From Gammaproteobacteria bacterium (GTDB lineage: Bacteria > Pseudomonadota > Gammaproteobacteria > JALTLT01), in contig JALTLT010000264.1 in NCBI GenBank assembly GCA_027001815.1, positions 1 to 14,466 of the forward strand: DNA of 14,466 nucleotides. Reading direction: 5' to 3'. Positions within the stretch are counted from its first letter, which is position 1, and every line of letters begins with the position of its first letter. The notes below the pieces were generated by a model. The model saw nothing but the letters and a program-made list of their open reading frames with translations, was not told where the DNA came from and searched no databases. This document shows positions 1-8,009 of this stretch, piece after piece. A program made the position numbers and the translations under genes.

Positions 1-127
1 GAACAGCGCCGAATGGATCCTGGTGGATCTGGGTGACGTGGTGGTCCACGTGATGCTGCCGGAGGTGCGTGACTTCTACCAACTGGAGAAACTCTGGACG
101 GTGGACGACACACCCGCCGGAGGGTGA
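1..127 (+). CDS. rsfS: Ribosomal silencing factor RsfS, C-terminal fragment (5' end outside window)
   Basis: This is the last 41 codons of an open frame that enters from the left edge and stops with TGA at 125-127. The residues include NSAEWILVDLGDVVVHVM and end near QLEKLW. They match the conserved C-terminus of RsfS (YbeB/Iojap family), where E. coli has NSADWIVVDLGDVIVHVM followed by YELEKLWS. RsfS binds ribosomal protein L14 on the large subunit and blocks 30S joining during starvation. A short tail (TVDDTPAGG) extends past the usual end of the family. The gene immediately downstream is rlmH, whose ribosome-binding site lies inside the rsfS stop region; this rsfS-rlmH pair is common in bacteria. 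Only the fragment is seen, so start and full length are unknown. The identification rests on direct motif recall and is strong. Confidence 0.93.
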   Translation, partial: NSAEWILVDLGDVVVHVMLPEVRDFYQLEKLWTVDDTPAGG

Positions 128-131
128 TCCC

Positions 132-599
132 GTGCGCATCCACCTGATCGCCGCCGGTACCCGCATGCCCCCGTGGGTGGAGGCGGGGTTCGACGAGTAT
201 GCCCGGCGCATGCCCCCCGAGCTCTCCCTCCGGCTGGTGGAGGTCCCCCTGGGCAGGCGCGGCAAGGGGGCGGACCTGGACCGGCTGCGGGAGAAGGAGG
301 GCCGGAAGATGCTGGCAGCGGTACCTCGCGACGCCCGCATCGTCGCCCTCGAGGTGAAGGGCGCCGCCTGGGACACCCCCACCCTCGCCCGCCATCTGCA
401 GAGCTGGATGGCGGAGGGACGCGACCTCGCCCTGCTGGTGGGTGGTCCCGAAGGGCTCCCCGATGCCTGCCGCGCCGCCGCCCACGGCCAGTGGTCCCTC
501 TCGCCGCTCACCCTGCCCCATCCCCTGGTGCGTGTGGTGCTGGCCGAACAGATCTATCGCGCCTGGAGTATACTGGCGGGACACCCCTACCACCGCTGA
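132..599 (+). CDS. rlmH: 23S rRNA (pseudouridine1915-N3)-methyltransferase RlmH
   Basis: The product is 155 residues, the usual RlmH length. It belongs to the SPOUT (alpha/beta knot) family and N3-methylates pseudouridine 1915 in helix 69 of 23S rRNA on the assembled 70S ribosome, using S-adenosylmethionine. Visible hallmarks are IHLIAAGTRMPPWVEAGF at the N-terminus, the cofactor-loop motif GGPEG at residues 104-108, and the C-terminal segment LSPLTLPHPLVRVVLAEQ followed by YRAW and HPYHR. The GTG at 132 is chosen because translation from it aligns with the family N-terminus and because GGAGGG at 119-124 lies seven bases upstream. An in-frame ATG at 69 would add 21 unrelated residues inside rsfS. 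The rsfS stop lies four bases before the start and maf begins two bases after the stop, so the three genes are probably co-transcribed and coupled. Confidence 0.96.
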   Translation: MRIHLIAAGTRMPPWVEAGFDEYARRMPPELSLRLVEVPLGRRGKGADLDRLREKEGRKMLAAVPRDARIVALEVKGAAWDTPTLARHLQSWMAEGRDLALLVGGPEGLPDACRAAAHGQWSLSPLTLPHPLVRVVLAEQIYRAWSILAGHPYHR

Positions 600-601
600 A
601 C

Positions 602-1195
602 ATGGAATCCCCGGCCGACGCACCCCAGATCCTGCTCGCCTCCGCCTCCCCGCGCCGGCGGGAGCTGCTCGACCAGATCGGCATCCGCTGGCGGCAGGTG
701 ACCGTCCAGGTGGACGAGACACCGGCAGAAGGCGAGTCTCCGGAGACCTACGTGAGGCGCCTGGCACTCGCCAAGGCCCGGGCCGGCAGTAGCGCCGGCG
801 GCCGGGGTGCCCCTCCCGCCCTGGGAGCCGACACGGCGGTAGTGGTGGAGGGGCGGATCCTCGGCAAGCCGCGCGACCGTGAGGAGGCATTGGCGATGCT
901 GGCCCTCCTCTCCGGCCGCACCCACCGGGTGATGAGCGCCGTGGCATTGGTGCAGGGGAGTCACGAAGCGTGCCGGCTCAACGTCTCCGAGGTCACCTTC
1001 CGCCCCCTCACCGGGGAGGAGCGGCAGGCCTACTGGGAGAGCGGCGAGCCGGCCGACAAGGCGGGCGCCTACGCGGTACAGGGGCTGGGGGCGCTCTTCA
1101 TCCGCGAGCTGCGCGGCAGCTATTCCGGGGTGATGGGGCTGCCGCTGTACGAGACCGCGGAACTGTTGACGCAATTCGGCATCCGAGTCCTATGA
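602..1195 (+). CDS. maf: Maf-family nucleoside triphosphate pyrophosphatase (YhdE type, dTTP/UTP)
   Basis: The 197-residue product is a Maf house-cleaning pyrophosphatase. YhdE-type members hydrolyse dTTP, UTP and modified pyrimidine nucleotides to monophosphates plus pyrophosphate in the cytoplasm. The sequence shows the N-terminal SASPRR motif (residues 14-19), the catalytic GADT motif (75-78, with Asp77), GKPRD a little further on, and KAGAYAVQG starting at Lys153, followed by GSYSGVMGLPL. The QGLG stretch and overall similarity to E. coli YhdE favour the dTTP/UTP subgroup over YceF (m7GTP). The ATG at 602 is two bases after the rlmH stop and has no clear Shine-Dalgarno sequence, consistent with re-initiation. 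E. coli also has this gene immediately before rng. A 178-base gap with hairpins follows, so the upstream operon may end here. Confidence 0.94.
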   Translation: MESPADAPQILLASASPRRRELLDQIGIRWRQVTVQVDETPAEGESPETYVRRLALAKARAGSSAGGRGAPPALGADTAVVVEGRILGKPRDREEALAMLALLSGRTHRVMSAVALVQGSHEACRLNVSEVTFRPLTGEERQAYWESGEPADKAGAYAVQGLGALFIRELRGSYSGVMGLPLYETAELLTQFGIRVL

Positions 1196-1253
1196 CGGGC
1201 TGTTGAAAGACCCCGCTTTTCTGCAGCCCGGATGCGATACAGGGAGGTATCGC
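1196..1253 (+). repeat. Two inverted repeats downstream of maf
   Basis: CGGGCTG at 1196-1202 pairs with CAGCCCG at 1224-1230, leaving a 21-base loop. GCGATAC at 1234-1240 pairs perfectly with GTATCGC at 1247-1253 around a six-base loop. The first element carries CTGTTGAAAGA, resembling the GCCGTTGAAGGA found just after tldD (9459-9470). Such strings look like degenerate pieces of intergenic repeat elements, but this is inference from one genome window. Confidence 0.5.
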
Positions 1254-1275
1254 CATTTTCCATTCCCGGATCGTG

Positions 1276-1300
1276 AAAGCCCACGGATGGGCTTTATTGA
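1276..1300 (+). terminator. Hairpin AAAGCCCA/TGGGCTTT, possible terminator of the rsfS-rlmH-maf unit
   Basis: AAAGCCCA at 1276-1283 pairs perfectly with TGGGCTTT at 1288-1295 around a CGGA tetraloop, followed by ATTGA. The GC-rich stem ending in TTT and an AT-rich stretch resembles a rho-independent terminator, but the T tract is short. It lies 81 bases after the maf stop and 79 bases before rng. TTGACA at 1297-1302 and TAAGAT at 1309-1314 follow at once; they are too close together to be one sigma-70 promoter, although TAAGAT alone could serve as a -10 element for rng. Confidence 0.4.
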
Positions 1301-1373
1301 CATCCTGATAAGATATGGGGAGACGCCGGCCACCACTGTCCGGCCGATGGCCCCTGTCCCCCGAAAGAGGCCC

Positions 1374-2831
1374 ATGAGCGAAGAGATTCTCATCAACGTC
1401 ACCCCCCGCGAGACCCGCGTCGCCAGCGTCGAGAACGGTGTCCTCCAGGAACTCTATATCGAACGCACCCACAAACGGGGGCTGGTGGGCAACATCTACA
1501 AGGGCAGGGTGTGCCGGGTACTGCCGGGCATGCAGGCCGCCTTCATCGACATCGGGCTGGAGCGGGCCGCCTTCCTCCACGCCTCCGACATCGCCCAGCC
1601 CAACGTCGGCAACGGTCAGCGGGAAACTGCCATCGAGAACCTGCTCAACGAGGGGCAGGAGCTGCTGGTGCAGGTGGTCAAGGATCCCCTGGGCAGCAAG
1701 GGGGCACGGCTCACAACCCACCTCACCATCCCCTCCCGCTACCTGGTCTTCCTGCCAGGCGAGCGCACCGCCGGCGTCTCCACCAAGATCGAGCGGGAGG
1801 AGGAGCGGCAGCGGCTGAAGGAGATCATCCAGGGCTTCGCCGAGCGGCGCAGCGAGGGGGGCTTCATCGTCCGTACCGCCGCGGAGGGCTCCGATCCCGC
1901 CGAACTGGAGGCGGATCAGATCTTCCTCGACCGGCTGTGGGAGTCGATCCGGGCCCGCATCGAGAAGGCCCCGGCCGGCTCCATCATCTACGAGGACCTG
2001 CCGCTGGCCCTGCGCACCCTGCGCGATCTGGTCTCCGACACCGTCGAGAAGGTGCGGGTCGACTCCCGGGAGACCTACCTGAAGCTGGTGGAGTTCGCCG
2101 ACCAGTTCGTCCCGTGGATGGCCTCCCAGCTCGAGTACTACCCGGGGGAGCGCCCGATCTTCGATCTCTACGGAGTGGAGGACGAGATCCAGAAGGCCCT
2201 GGAGCGCAAGGTGCAACTCAAGTCGGGCGGCTACCTGATCATCGACCAGACCGAGGCGATGACCACCATCGACGTCAACACCGGTGCCTACGTGGGTCAC
2301 CGCACCCTCGAGGAGACCATCTTCAAGACCAACCTGGAGGCGGCGCAGACCATCGCCCGTCAGCTCCGACTGCGCAACCTGGGCGGCATCATCATCATCG
2401 ACTTCATCGACATGGGCACGGAGGAGCACAAGCGCCAGGTGCTGCGCGCCCTCGAGAAGAGCCTCGCCCGCGACCACGCCCGCTGCCACATCACCGAGGT
2501 CTCCTCCCTCGGTCTGGTGGAGATGACCCGCAAGCGCACCCGTGAGAGCCTCGAGCACATCCTCTGCGAGGTCTGCCCCACCTGCCAGGGACGCGGCTCG
2601 CTCAAGACCGCCGAGACGGTCTGCTACGAGATCTTCCGCGAGATCATCCGCGAGGCGCGCCAGTACGAGGCGAAGGAGCTGCTGGTGCTCGCCTCCCAGG
2701 AGGTGGTGGACCTGCTGCTGGACGAGGAGTCGGCGAGCCTGGCCGAACTCGAGTCGTTCATCAAGCGCCCCATCCGTTTCCAGGTGGAGGCGATGTATAC
2801 CCAGGAACAGTTCGACGTGGTCCCTCTCTGA
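1374..2831 (+). CDS. rng: Ribonuclease G
   Basis: The 485-residue product is close to E. coli RNase G (489). This RNase E/G-family endoribonuclease cleaves AU-rich single-stranded RNA, matures the 5' end of 16S rRNA and degrades some mRNAs. Seen in order are the N-terminal MSEEILINVTPRETRVA, an S1 RNA-binding domain beginning near NIYKGRVCRVLPGMQAAFID, the 5'-sensor region with KDPLGSKGARLT, and the DNase I-like catalytic domain. In the last, DVNTG carries Asp300 and IDFIDM carries Asp343 and Asp346. The zinc-link CPTC is at 401-404, and the chain ends QEQFDVVPL as in E. coli. It lacks the long C-terminal scaffold of RNase E, so G is preferred. The ATG at 1374 aligns with the family start and has AAAGAGG just upstream. 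The frame stays open for 57 more codons upstream, but those residues are not family-like and overlap the intergenic hairpins. Confidence 0.96.
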   Translation: MSEEILINVTPRETRVASVENGVLQELYIERTHKRGLVGNIYKGRVCRVLPGMQAAFIDIGLERAAFLHASDIAQPNVGNGQRETAIENLLNEGQELLVQVVKDPLGSKGARLTTHLTIPSRYLVFLPGERTAGVSTKIEREEERQRLKEIIQGFAERRSEGGFIVRTAAEGSDPAELEADQIFLDRLWESIRARIEKAPAGSIIYEDLPLALRTLRDLVSDTVEKVRVDSRETYLKLVEFADQFVPWMASQLEYYPGERPIFDLYGVEDEIQKALERKVQLKSGGYLIIDQTEAMTTIDVNTGAYVGHRTLEETIFKTNLEAAQTIARQLRLRNLGGIIIIDFIDMGTEEHKRQVLRALEKSLARDHARCHITEVSSLGLVEMTRKRTRESLEHILCEVCPTCQGRGSLKTAETVCYEIFREIIREARQYEAKELLVLASQEVVDLLLDEESASLAELESFIKRPIRFQVEAMYTQEQFDVVPL

Positions 2832-2851
2832 GGGTTGCCGTCCCCCCTGCC

Positions 2852-5800
2852 GTGGCCCTGCATCACCGCATCCTCCGACTCTCCTGGATCCTCTTCGCCC
2901 TGCTGGTGATCTCGGCGGCGGTGGTGGTGGCGGCGGGCCGCATGGCCTCTCCCTGGCTGGAGGCGCAGCGTCCCCGGCTCACCGCCCTGCTGGCCGAGGC
3001 GGCGGGCCGGCCGGTGAACGTGGAGGCGTTGCGCATCTCCTGGCGCGGACTCACCCCCCGGGTGCGACTGGAGGGGGTGACCCTGCACGACCGGCACGCC
3101 CGCCCGTGGCTGCACGCGGAGAGTGTGGAACTCGCCATCTCCCTGCCGGCCAGTCTGCGCAGCCGCACGCCGGAGATCACCTCTCTCGCCATCCACGGAA
3201 TCCATCTCCCGCTGGTGCGACTGGCGAGCGGCCGGATCACCCTGCGCGGACTCGAAGAGCAGCCCCCCGACCCCGAACTGCTCCGCCATCTCCTCGGCTG
3301 GTTGCAGGATCGCCGCCATGTGGTCATCCGGGAGGCGGAGATCACCCTCGACGACAGGACCGGAAGGATTCCGCCCCAGCGCCTCAGCGAGGTGTCGCTG
3401 CAGCTTCAGCGCCACGGCAGGGGGAGCCGGCTATGGGGCCGTTTCCGGCTGGCGGGAGTCGCCGACCCCTGCCGGCTGGTGGGCGAACTCCCTTCCGGCC
3501 TGCGGGGAGACCCTGCCACTCTCCCCTGGCGGCTCCACTTCAGCGGCCCGCTGCCCCTCTCCCCGGTACTGGCCGGAAGCGGGCTGTCACTCACCGTGGA
3601 GGGCGACGGGCCGGACGGGGTGCTCTGGGCGGAGGGAGAGGGCGCCCATCTGCAGACCCTCCAGGGGAGGCTCGACGGACGACGCCTGGAAGTGGCGGGA
3701 GTGCGTGACGAGCGCCCCTGGCGCCTGAGGCTTCCCACCCCCCTCGATGCCGCCTTCCACTGGCGGCGGGAGGCGGAAGGATGGGCGCTCGATCTCCGGC
3801 GCCCCTTCTCCACCTCCAGCGGCGCCCCCCTCGATCTCTCCGTGCGCAGTCGTTCAACGGCAGAGGGGAACCTCTACCGCATCGCCACCACCCACCTGCG
3901 GCTGGAGGAGTGGCTGCCGGTGCTGCTGCCCCTCCTGCCCGAAGAGGAACAGCGGACACTCGGCGAGGCCCGCCCCCGCGGGATCCTGCAGCGGCTGGTG
4001 GCGGAGGTGAGCATCCCCGCTGCCGAGGGGCCCCTCAACTACCGTCTGCAGGGCACCGCGAAACACCTCTCGATTCGTCACCAGGGCAACTGGCCCGGTG
4101 TGCGCAACGTCTCCGCACGATTCGATTTCGATCCACAGGGGGGCCGCGCCCGGGTCGCAGGGCGCCAGGCCCTGCTGGACATGCCGAAGCTCTTTCCCAC
4201 GCCCCTCGTTCTCACCGAAATGGAGGGCGACCTCCGCTGGGAACGGCGGGATGGGAGTCTGCGCCTCGAGGCGCGGGAGGTCACCCTGCACAACGCCGAT
4301 CTCTCCGCCACTGCCCGCATGACCCTGGAGCTGCACCCGGGCCTGCCCCCGTTCCTCGATCTCCAGACCCATTTCCTCGAGGGGCGGGTCGCTTCCGCCT
4401 GGCGCTACCTGCCGCGGGGGATCATGCCGGAGACGGTCCTCGGCTGGCTCGACCGCGCCCTGGTGGACGGGACCATCACCGAGGGCGCCTTCCTCTATTT
4501 CGGACCGGCGCGGAAGGGGGCGCTGCGCGAGGGCAAGGCGGTTCTCGAGGCGCTCTTCGACACGGAAGGGCTGATTCTCGACTACGCCCCCCAGTGGCCG
4601 CGGCTGGAGGAGGGGGTGGCGCGGGTCCAGTTCCGCCAGCACGGAATGGCCATCCAGGCGGTGGCGGGGCGTATCTTCGACGTGGCGGTGGAGAAGGCCG
4701 ACATCGCCATCACGCAACTGGGCAGGCGCGCCACCCTGAAGGTACGTGGTGACCTCCAGGGCCCACTCGACTCCATGCTCCGCTATCTGCGCGCCATCCC
4801 CCCCACCGCCCCCTGGCGGGAGCCGGTCCTCGATCGTCTGGAGGTGAGCGGGGTGGCCGGCCTCACCCTCGACCTCACCATTCCTCTCTACCGGGGAGGT
4901 CCCCGCGCCCGGGTGGCCGGCACCGTGACTCCGCAGGGGGCGAGACTCCTGCTGCCCCGGGACGAGGTGCGGATCACGGACCTGCGGGGAGAGATCTCCT
5001 TTCTCCAGGACGGACGCGGGCTCGCCTTCCCGGAGGAGCGACTGAAAGGGAACCTGCAGGGAGAACCGGCCATCTTCACCCTCTCCACGAGGGAGACCCC
5101 GGAGGGGTTGCTGACCCGCATCTCGGCCGAGACACACAACTCCCTGCAGGCGCTCGCGGGACGCCCCCTGCCCCTCTTCGAGGGGGTCCTGGAGGGCCGT
5201 TCCCGCTGGGAGGTGGAACTCGCCGTCGCCACCGGCGGCCAGAAACGCACGCCACTGCTGCGGCTCACCACAGACCTGATCGGCACCCGCGTATCGCTCC
5301 CCGACCTGCTACACAAACCCGCCGTCTCCCCCCGCCCTCTGATGGTCATCCTTCCCCTGGAGGGGGAACCGGCCGCCCAGGAGATCCGCTTCCGCTACGG
5401 CGAACGGGCGCAAGGCATCCTCTTCCTCGCCGCGGACACCGCGAAGGCGGGTGGCGTCCCCCTCTGGGGCCACATCCATTTCGGTCCCGGGGAGGCCCGG
5501 CGGCGGGAGGAGCGCAACCTCTACATCGACGGCCGGCTCGACCGCTTCACCCTCTCCGAGTGGCTCGCCCTGCGCGACCAGATCGGCAGGCGTACCGCGG
5601 GGGTATGGAGTCCCGACTCCCTGGGTGGCGCCCATCTGGAGGTCGCTCAACTGCTGCTCCTCGGCCACCTCCTGCACGAGGCCCGCTTCCGCTTCTATCC
5701 CCGCGAGGACGGCGAGGGGTGGAACATCGAACTCTCGGGCGAGGAACTGGAAGAGGGGGTGGTGCACATCCCCAGGACCCCCTCCGAAGAGCACCCCGTC

Positions 5801-6760
5801 AGTTTCACCTTCCGACGCATCGAACTGACCGAACCGATCACGGCGGAGGGAGAGCGACCGACCACCGATCCACGCCACATCCCCCCCCTGCACGTCGAAG
5901 GGGAGCACTTCCTCTTCGAAGGGGTCGATCTGGGTCACCTGCTGGTGGAGGCCCGACCGGTCGCCAACGGCCTGCAGATCACCCGTGGCCTCCTCCGCTC
6001 GCCCCTGCTCGCCATCGAGGCGGACGGAAGCTGGCTGATGGACGAGGGTCACGCCGTCTCCCGTTTCCGTATCCGGGTCACGAGCGACGACGTCGGTCGC
6101 CTGGCCGCCGCCATGAACTACAGGGACGTGATCCGGGAGGGACACCTGCAGATGTCCATCGACGCCTGGTGGGCGGGCCCCCCTGGCGGCTTCGCCTGGT
6201 CGCGCCTCCACGGCAAGGCCCGCATCACCATTCGTGATGGCCAGCTCCTCGAGGTGAAACCGGGGGGTGGGCGGATCTTCGGCCTGCTCAGTTTCCACGC
6301 CCTGCCCCGGCGGCTGGCCCTCGACTTCGCCGACATCTTCGGCAAGGGCTTCCACTTCGACAAGATCCACGGCAGCTTCCTGGTCTCCGACGGCGACGCC
6401 TTCACCAACGACCTGCGTCTGGAATCCACCGCAGCGGTGGTGGAGATCTCGGGGCGCACCGGTCTGGCCACCCGCGACTACGATCAGCGGGTGGTGGTCA
6501 CCGCCCGCCTCTCCTCCGCCATCCCTCTGGTTGGCGGACTGGCGGGAGGACCCTCGGTGGCGGTCGGTCTATGGCTGGCGGAGAAGGTGATCGGCCCCTC
6601 CATCAACAAGGCGACCCAGGTGGAATACACCATCACCGGTCCGTGGGACGCACCGGTGGTCGAACGCCTCGATCCCACACCCGCCCCCGATCAGGAATTC
6701 TGGAACGACGAGGAGCCGCTCTATCCCCAGGGAGGGGGCACCCAGACCCCCTCCAGGTGA
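2852..6760 (+). CDS. yhdP: YhdP family AsmA-like phospholipid transport protein
   Basis: The 1302-residue product matches YhdP in size and position, between rng and tldD as in E. coli. YhdP is an inner-membrane-anchored, periplasm-spanning protein of the AsmA/TamB bridge-like group that helps move phospholipids to the outer membrane, partly redundantly with TamB and YdbH. One N-terminal membrane segment is visible at about residues 8-28, followed by a long beta-rich periplasmic region. The conserved AWRYLP at 516-521 matches E. coli AWRYFP. The AsmA-like C-terminus has RIFGLLSFHALPRRL from 1141, then DIFGKGFHFDKIHG and EYTITGPWDAPVVERLDP. A GTG start at 2852 is chosen because the next in-frame ATG would remove the membrane anchor; only a weak GAGGG precedes it. 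The rng stop is 20 bases upstream, so co-transcription with rng is likely. The C-terminus, QGGGTQTPSR, is not conserved. Confidence 0.93.
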   Translation: MALHHRILRLSWILFALLVISAAVVVAAGRMASPWLEAQRPRLTALLAEAAGRPVNVEALRISWRGLTPRVRLEGVTLHDRHARPWLHAESVELAISLPASLRSRTPEITSLAIHGIHLPLVRLASGRITLRGLEEQPPDPELLRHLLGWLQDRRHVVIREAEITLDDRTGRIPPQRLSEVSLQLQRHGRGSRLWGRFRLAGVADPCRLVGELPSGLRGDPATLPWRLHFSGPLPLSPVLAGSGLSLTVEGDGPDGVLWAEGEGAHLQTLQGRLDGRRLEVAGVRDERPWRLRLPTPLDAAFHWRREAEGWALDLRRPFSTSSGAPLDLSVRSRSTAEGNLYRIATTHLRLEEWLPVLLPLLPEEEQRTLGEARPRGILQRLVAEVSIPAAEGPLNYRLQGTAKHLSIRHQGNWPGVRNVSARFDFDPQGGRARVAGRQALLDMPKLFPTPLVLTEMEGDLRWERRDGSLRLEAREVTLHNADLSATARMTLELHPGLPPFLDLQTHFLEGRVASAWRYLPRGIMPETVLGWLDRALVDGTITEGAFLYFGPARKGALREGKAVLEALFDTEGLILDYAPQWPRLEEGVARVQFRQHGMAIQAVAGRIFDVAVEKADIAITQLGRRATLKVRGDLQGPLDSMLRYLRAIPPTAPWREPVLDRLEVSGVAGLTLDLTIPLYRGGPRARVAGTVTPQGARLLLPRDEVRITDLRGEISFLQDGRGLAFPEERLKGNLQGEPAIFTLSTRETPEGLLTRISAETHNSLQALAGRPLPLFEGVLEGRSRWEVELAVATGGQKRTPLLRLTTDLIGTRVSLPDLLHKPAVSPRPLMVILPLEGEPAAQEIRFRYGERAQGILFLAADTAKAGGVPLWGHIHFGPGEARRREERNLYIDGRLDRFTLSEWLALRDQIGRRTAGVWSPDSLGGAHLEVAQLLLLGHLLHEARFRFYPREDGEGWNIELSGEELEEGVVHIPRTPSEEHPVSFTFRRIELTEPITAEGERPTTDPRHIPPLHVEGEHFLFEGVDLGHLLVEARPVANGLQITRGLLRSPLLAIEADGSWLMDEGHAVSRFRIRVTSDDVGRLAAAMNYRDVIREGHLQMSIDAWWAGPPGGFAWSRLHGKARITIRDGQLLEVKPGGGRIFGLLSFHALPRRLALDFADIFGKGFHFDKIHGSFLVSDGDAFTNDLRLESTAAVVEISGRTGLATRDYDQRVVVTARLSSAIPLVGGLAGGPSVAVGLWLAEKVIGPSINKATQVEYTITGPWDAPVVERLDPTPAPDQEFWNDEEPLYPQGGGTQTPSR

Positions 6761-6783
6761 CCGGGAGGGGGGAGGGATATGGT

Positions 6784-7173
6784 ATGCTCCTCCCCATGAA
6801 ATGGCTGTTCCCGCTGCTGCTGATACTGGCATTCGAAGCCCACGCGGCGCTCCGCTGGGAGCTGCCGGCCGAGGCGTGGAACCGGCCGCGAGGTGGAGAG
6901 ATGGTCACCCACCTGGCGGCGGTGCGTCAGGCGGTCGAGCGCTGGATGGAACGACCGGGGGCGCGCCTGCTGATCCGGCACCCCGGGGGCGAGGAGGGCC
7001 AGTTGTGGGCCGAAGAGCTGCGCGACTGGCTGGTAGCCCTGGGGGTCCCCGGCAACCGGCTGGAGCTGCAGGCCGGCCTGGCGGAGGCGGACCGCATGGT
7101 CCTTTCGCTGGAGGCGCCACCGGCGCAACGGACACCAACCCCATCATCGAGAGAGGCGACAACGATCCAATGA
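6784..7173 (+). CDS. Small exported protein of unknown function between yhdP and the amidase gene
   Basis: I do not recognise this 129-residue product. Residues 1-21 (MLLPMKWLFPLLLILAFEAHA) form a clear signal peptide with an AHA cleavage site, so a periplasmic mature protein of about 108 residues is expected. No lipobox or second membrane segment is seen. The middle, ARLLIRHPGGEEGQLWAEEL and then LVALGVPGNRLEL, has a strand-helix-strand pattern loosely recalling part of an OmpA-like fold (residues before a LxALGVP-like turn), but this is weak. GGAGGG at 6771-6776 lies seven bases before the ATG at 6784; an alternative ATG at 6796 would trim four residues. The gene is 23 bases after yhdP and its TGA overlaps the next ATG by four bases (ATGA, 7170-7173), which argues that it is translated and tied to the yhdP-nit-tldD unit. 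The C-terminal tail is Thr/Ser/Pro-rich. Confidence 0.72.
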   Translation: MLLPMKWLFPLLLILAFEAHAALRWELPAEAWNRPRGGEMVTHLAAVRQAVERWMERPGARLLIRHPGGEEGQLWAEELRDWLVALGVPGNRLELQAGLAEADRMVLSLEAPPAQRTPTPSSREATTIQ

Positions 7174-7988
7174 CCAGGGTAGCCGCGGTGCAGATGGCCT
7201 CCGGGCCCAAGGTATCGGCCAACCTTCTGGAGGCGGAGCGGCTCATCACCGAGGCGCGCGGCAAGGGCGCCGAACTGGTGGTGCTGCCGGAGAACTTCGC
7301 CCTCATGGGCATGAGCGAGGCGGACAAGCTGGATGTCCGGGAGCGCCCCGGCGAGGGGGAGCTGCAGGAGTTTCTCTCCCGCCAGGCCTCCCGCCACGGC
7401 ATCTGGCTGGTGGGGGGCACCATCCCCCTGGAGGCCGCGGACGCCCGGAAGGTGCGTGCCGCCTGCCTGCTGTTCGACGACCGTGGCGAACAGATCGCCC
7501 GCTACGACAAGATCCACCTGTTCGACGTCAATCTTCCCGAGAGCGGCGAGAACTATACCGAGTCGGAGACCATCGAGCCGGGTGACCGGGTGGTGGTGGT
7601 CGACTCCCCCTTCGGCCGCCTCGGCCTCTCGGTCTGTTACGACCTGCGCTTCCCCGAACTCTTCCGCGCCATGCTCGACGAGGGGATGGAGCTGGTGGCG
7701 GTCCCCTCCGCCTTCACCGCCATCACCGGCCGGGCCCACTGGGAGACCCTGGTCCGTGCCCGCGCCATCGAAAACCTCAGTTACGTGATCGCCGCCGCCC
7801 AGGGGGGCTACCACGCCAGCGGACGTCACACCTGGGGGGGATCGATGATCGTCGAGCCCTGGGGGATGGTACTCGACCGGCGCGACGCCGGCGCCGGCGT
7901 GGTGGTGGCCGATCTCGACCGGGAGCGGTTGCAGCAGACACGGCGCAACTTCCCCGCCATCGAGCACCGCCACCTCCACTGTCGTTGA
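7170..7988 (+). CDS. Nitrilase-superfamily amidase, Nit1/Nit2 type (likely deaminated glutathione amidase)
   Basis: The 272-residue product is a carbon-nitrogen hydrolase with the complete catalytic triad: Glu41 in VVLPENFA, Lys114 in ARYDKIHLFDV, and Cys156 in GLSVCYDLRFPELFR. GENYTES and the C-terminal ARAIENLSYVIAAAQGG, SMIVEPWG and RRNFPAIEHR are typical of the Nit branch. That branch hydrolyses deaminated glutathione or omega-amides such as 2-oxoglutaramate, repairing transaminase by-products in the cytoplasm. The closest functional names are deaminated glutathione amidase and omega-amidase; sequence alone does not settle which. The ATG at 7170 overlaps the preceding stop by four bases, and tldD begins 21 bases after the stop. 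A nit-like gene between yhdP and tldD is familiar from other gammaproteobacteria, although E. coli has none there. Confidence 0.9.
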   Translation: MTRVAAVQMASGPKVSANLLEAERLITEARGKGAELVVLPENFALMGMSEADKLDVRERPGEGELQEFLSRQASRHGIWLVGGTIPLEAADARKVRAACLLFDDRGEQIARYDKIHLFDVNLPESGENYTESETIEPGDRVVVVDSPFGRLGLSVCYDLRFPELFRAMLDEGMELVAVPSAFTAITGRAHWETLVRARAIENLSYVIAAAQGGYHASGRHTWGGSMIVEPWGMVLDRRDAGAGVVVADLDRERLQQTRRNFPAIEHRHLHCR

Positions 7989-8009
7989 CCCCTTTTCCCA
8001 AGGTACCCC

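Noticed and set aside
69..131. Earlier ATG for rlmH inside rsfS
   Set aside because: It adds 21 non-family residues, while the GTG at 132 gives exactly 155 residues and has a well-spaced GGAGGG.
1297..1314. TTGACA followed by TAAGAT as a sigma-70 promoter for rng
   Set aside because: The spacing is six bases instead of about 17, so the two hexamers cannot act together; TAAGAT alone is only a possible -10 element.
1203..1373. In-frame upstream extension of rng (57 codons)
   Set aside because: The residues do not align with any RNase E/G family start and the stretch contains intergenic hairpins; the ATG at 1374 matches the family N-terminus.
1098..2558. A 486-codon open frame on the - strand opposite rng
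   Set aside because: It is a mirror of the high-GC codon pattern of rng, has no recognisable domain, and runs across maf-rng boundaries. RNase G on the + strand is unmistakable.
3854..5137. A 427-codon - strand open frame opposite yhdP
   Set aside because: Composition is that of an antisense shadow, with no family motif. The + strand encodes the conserved YhdP core.
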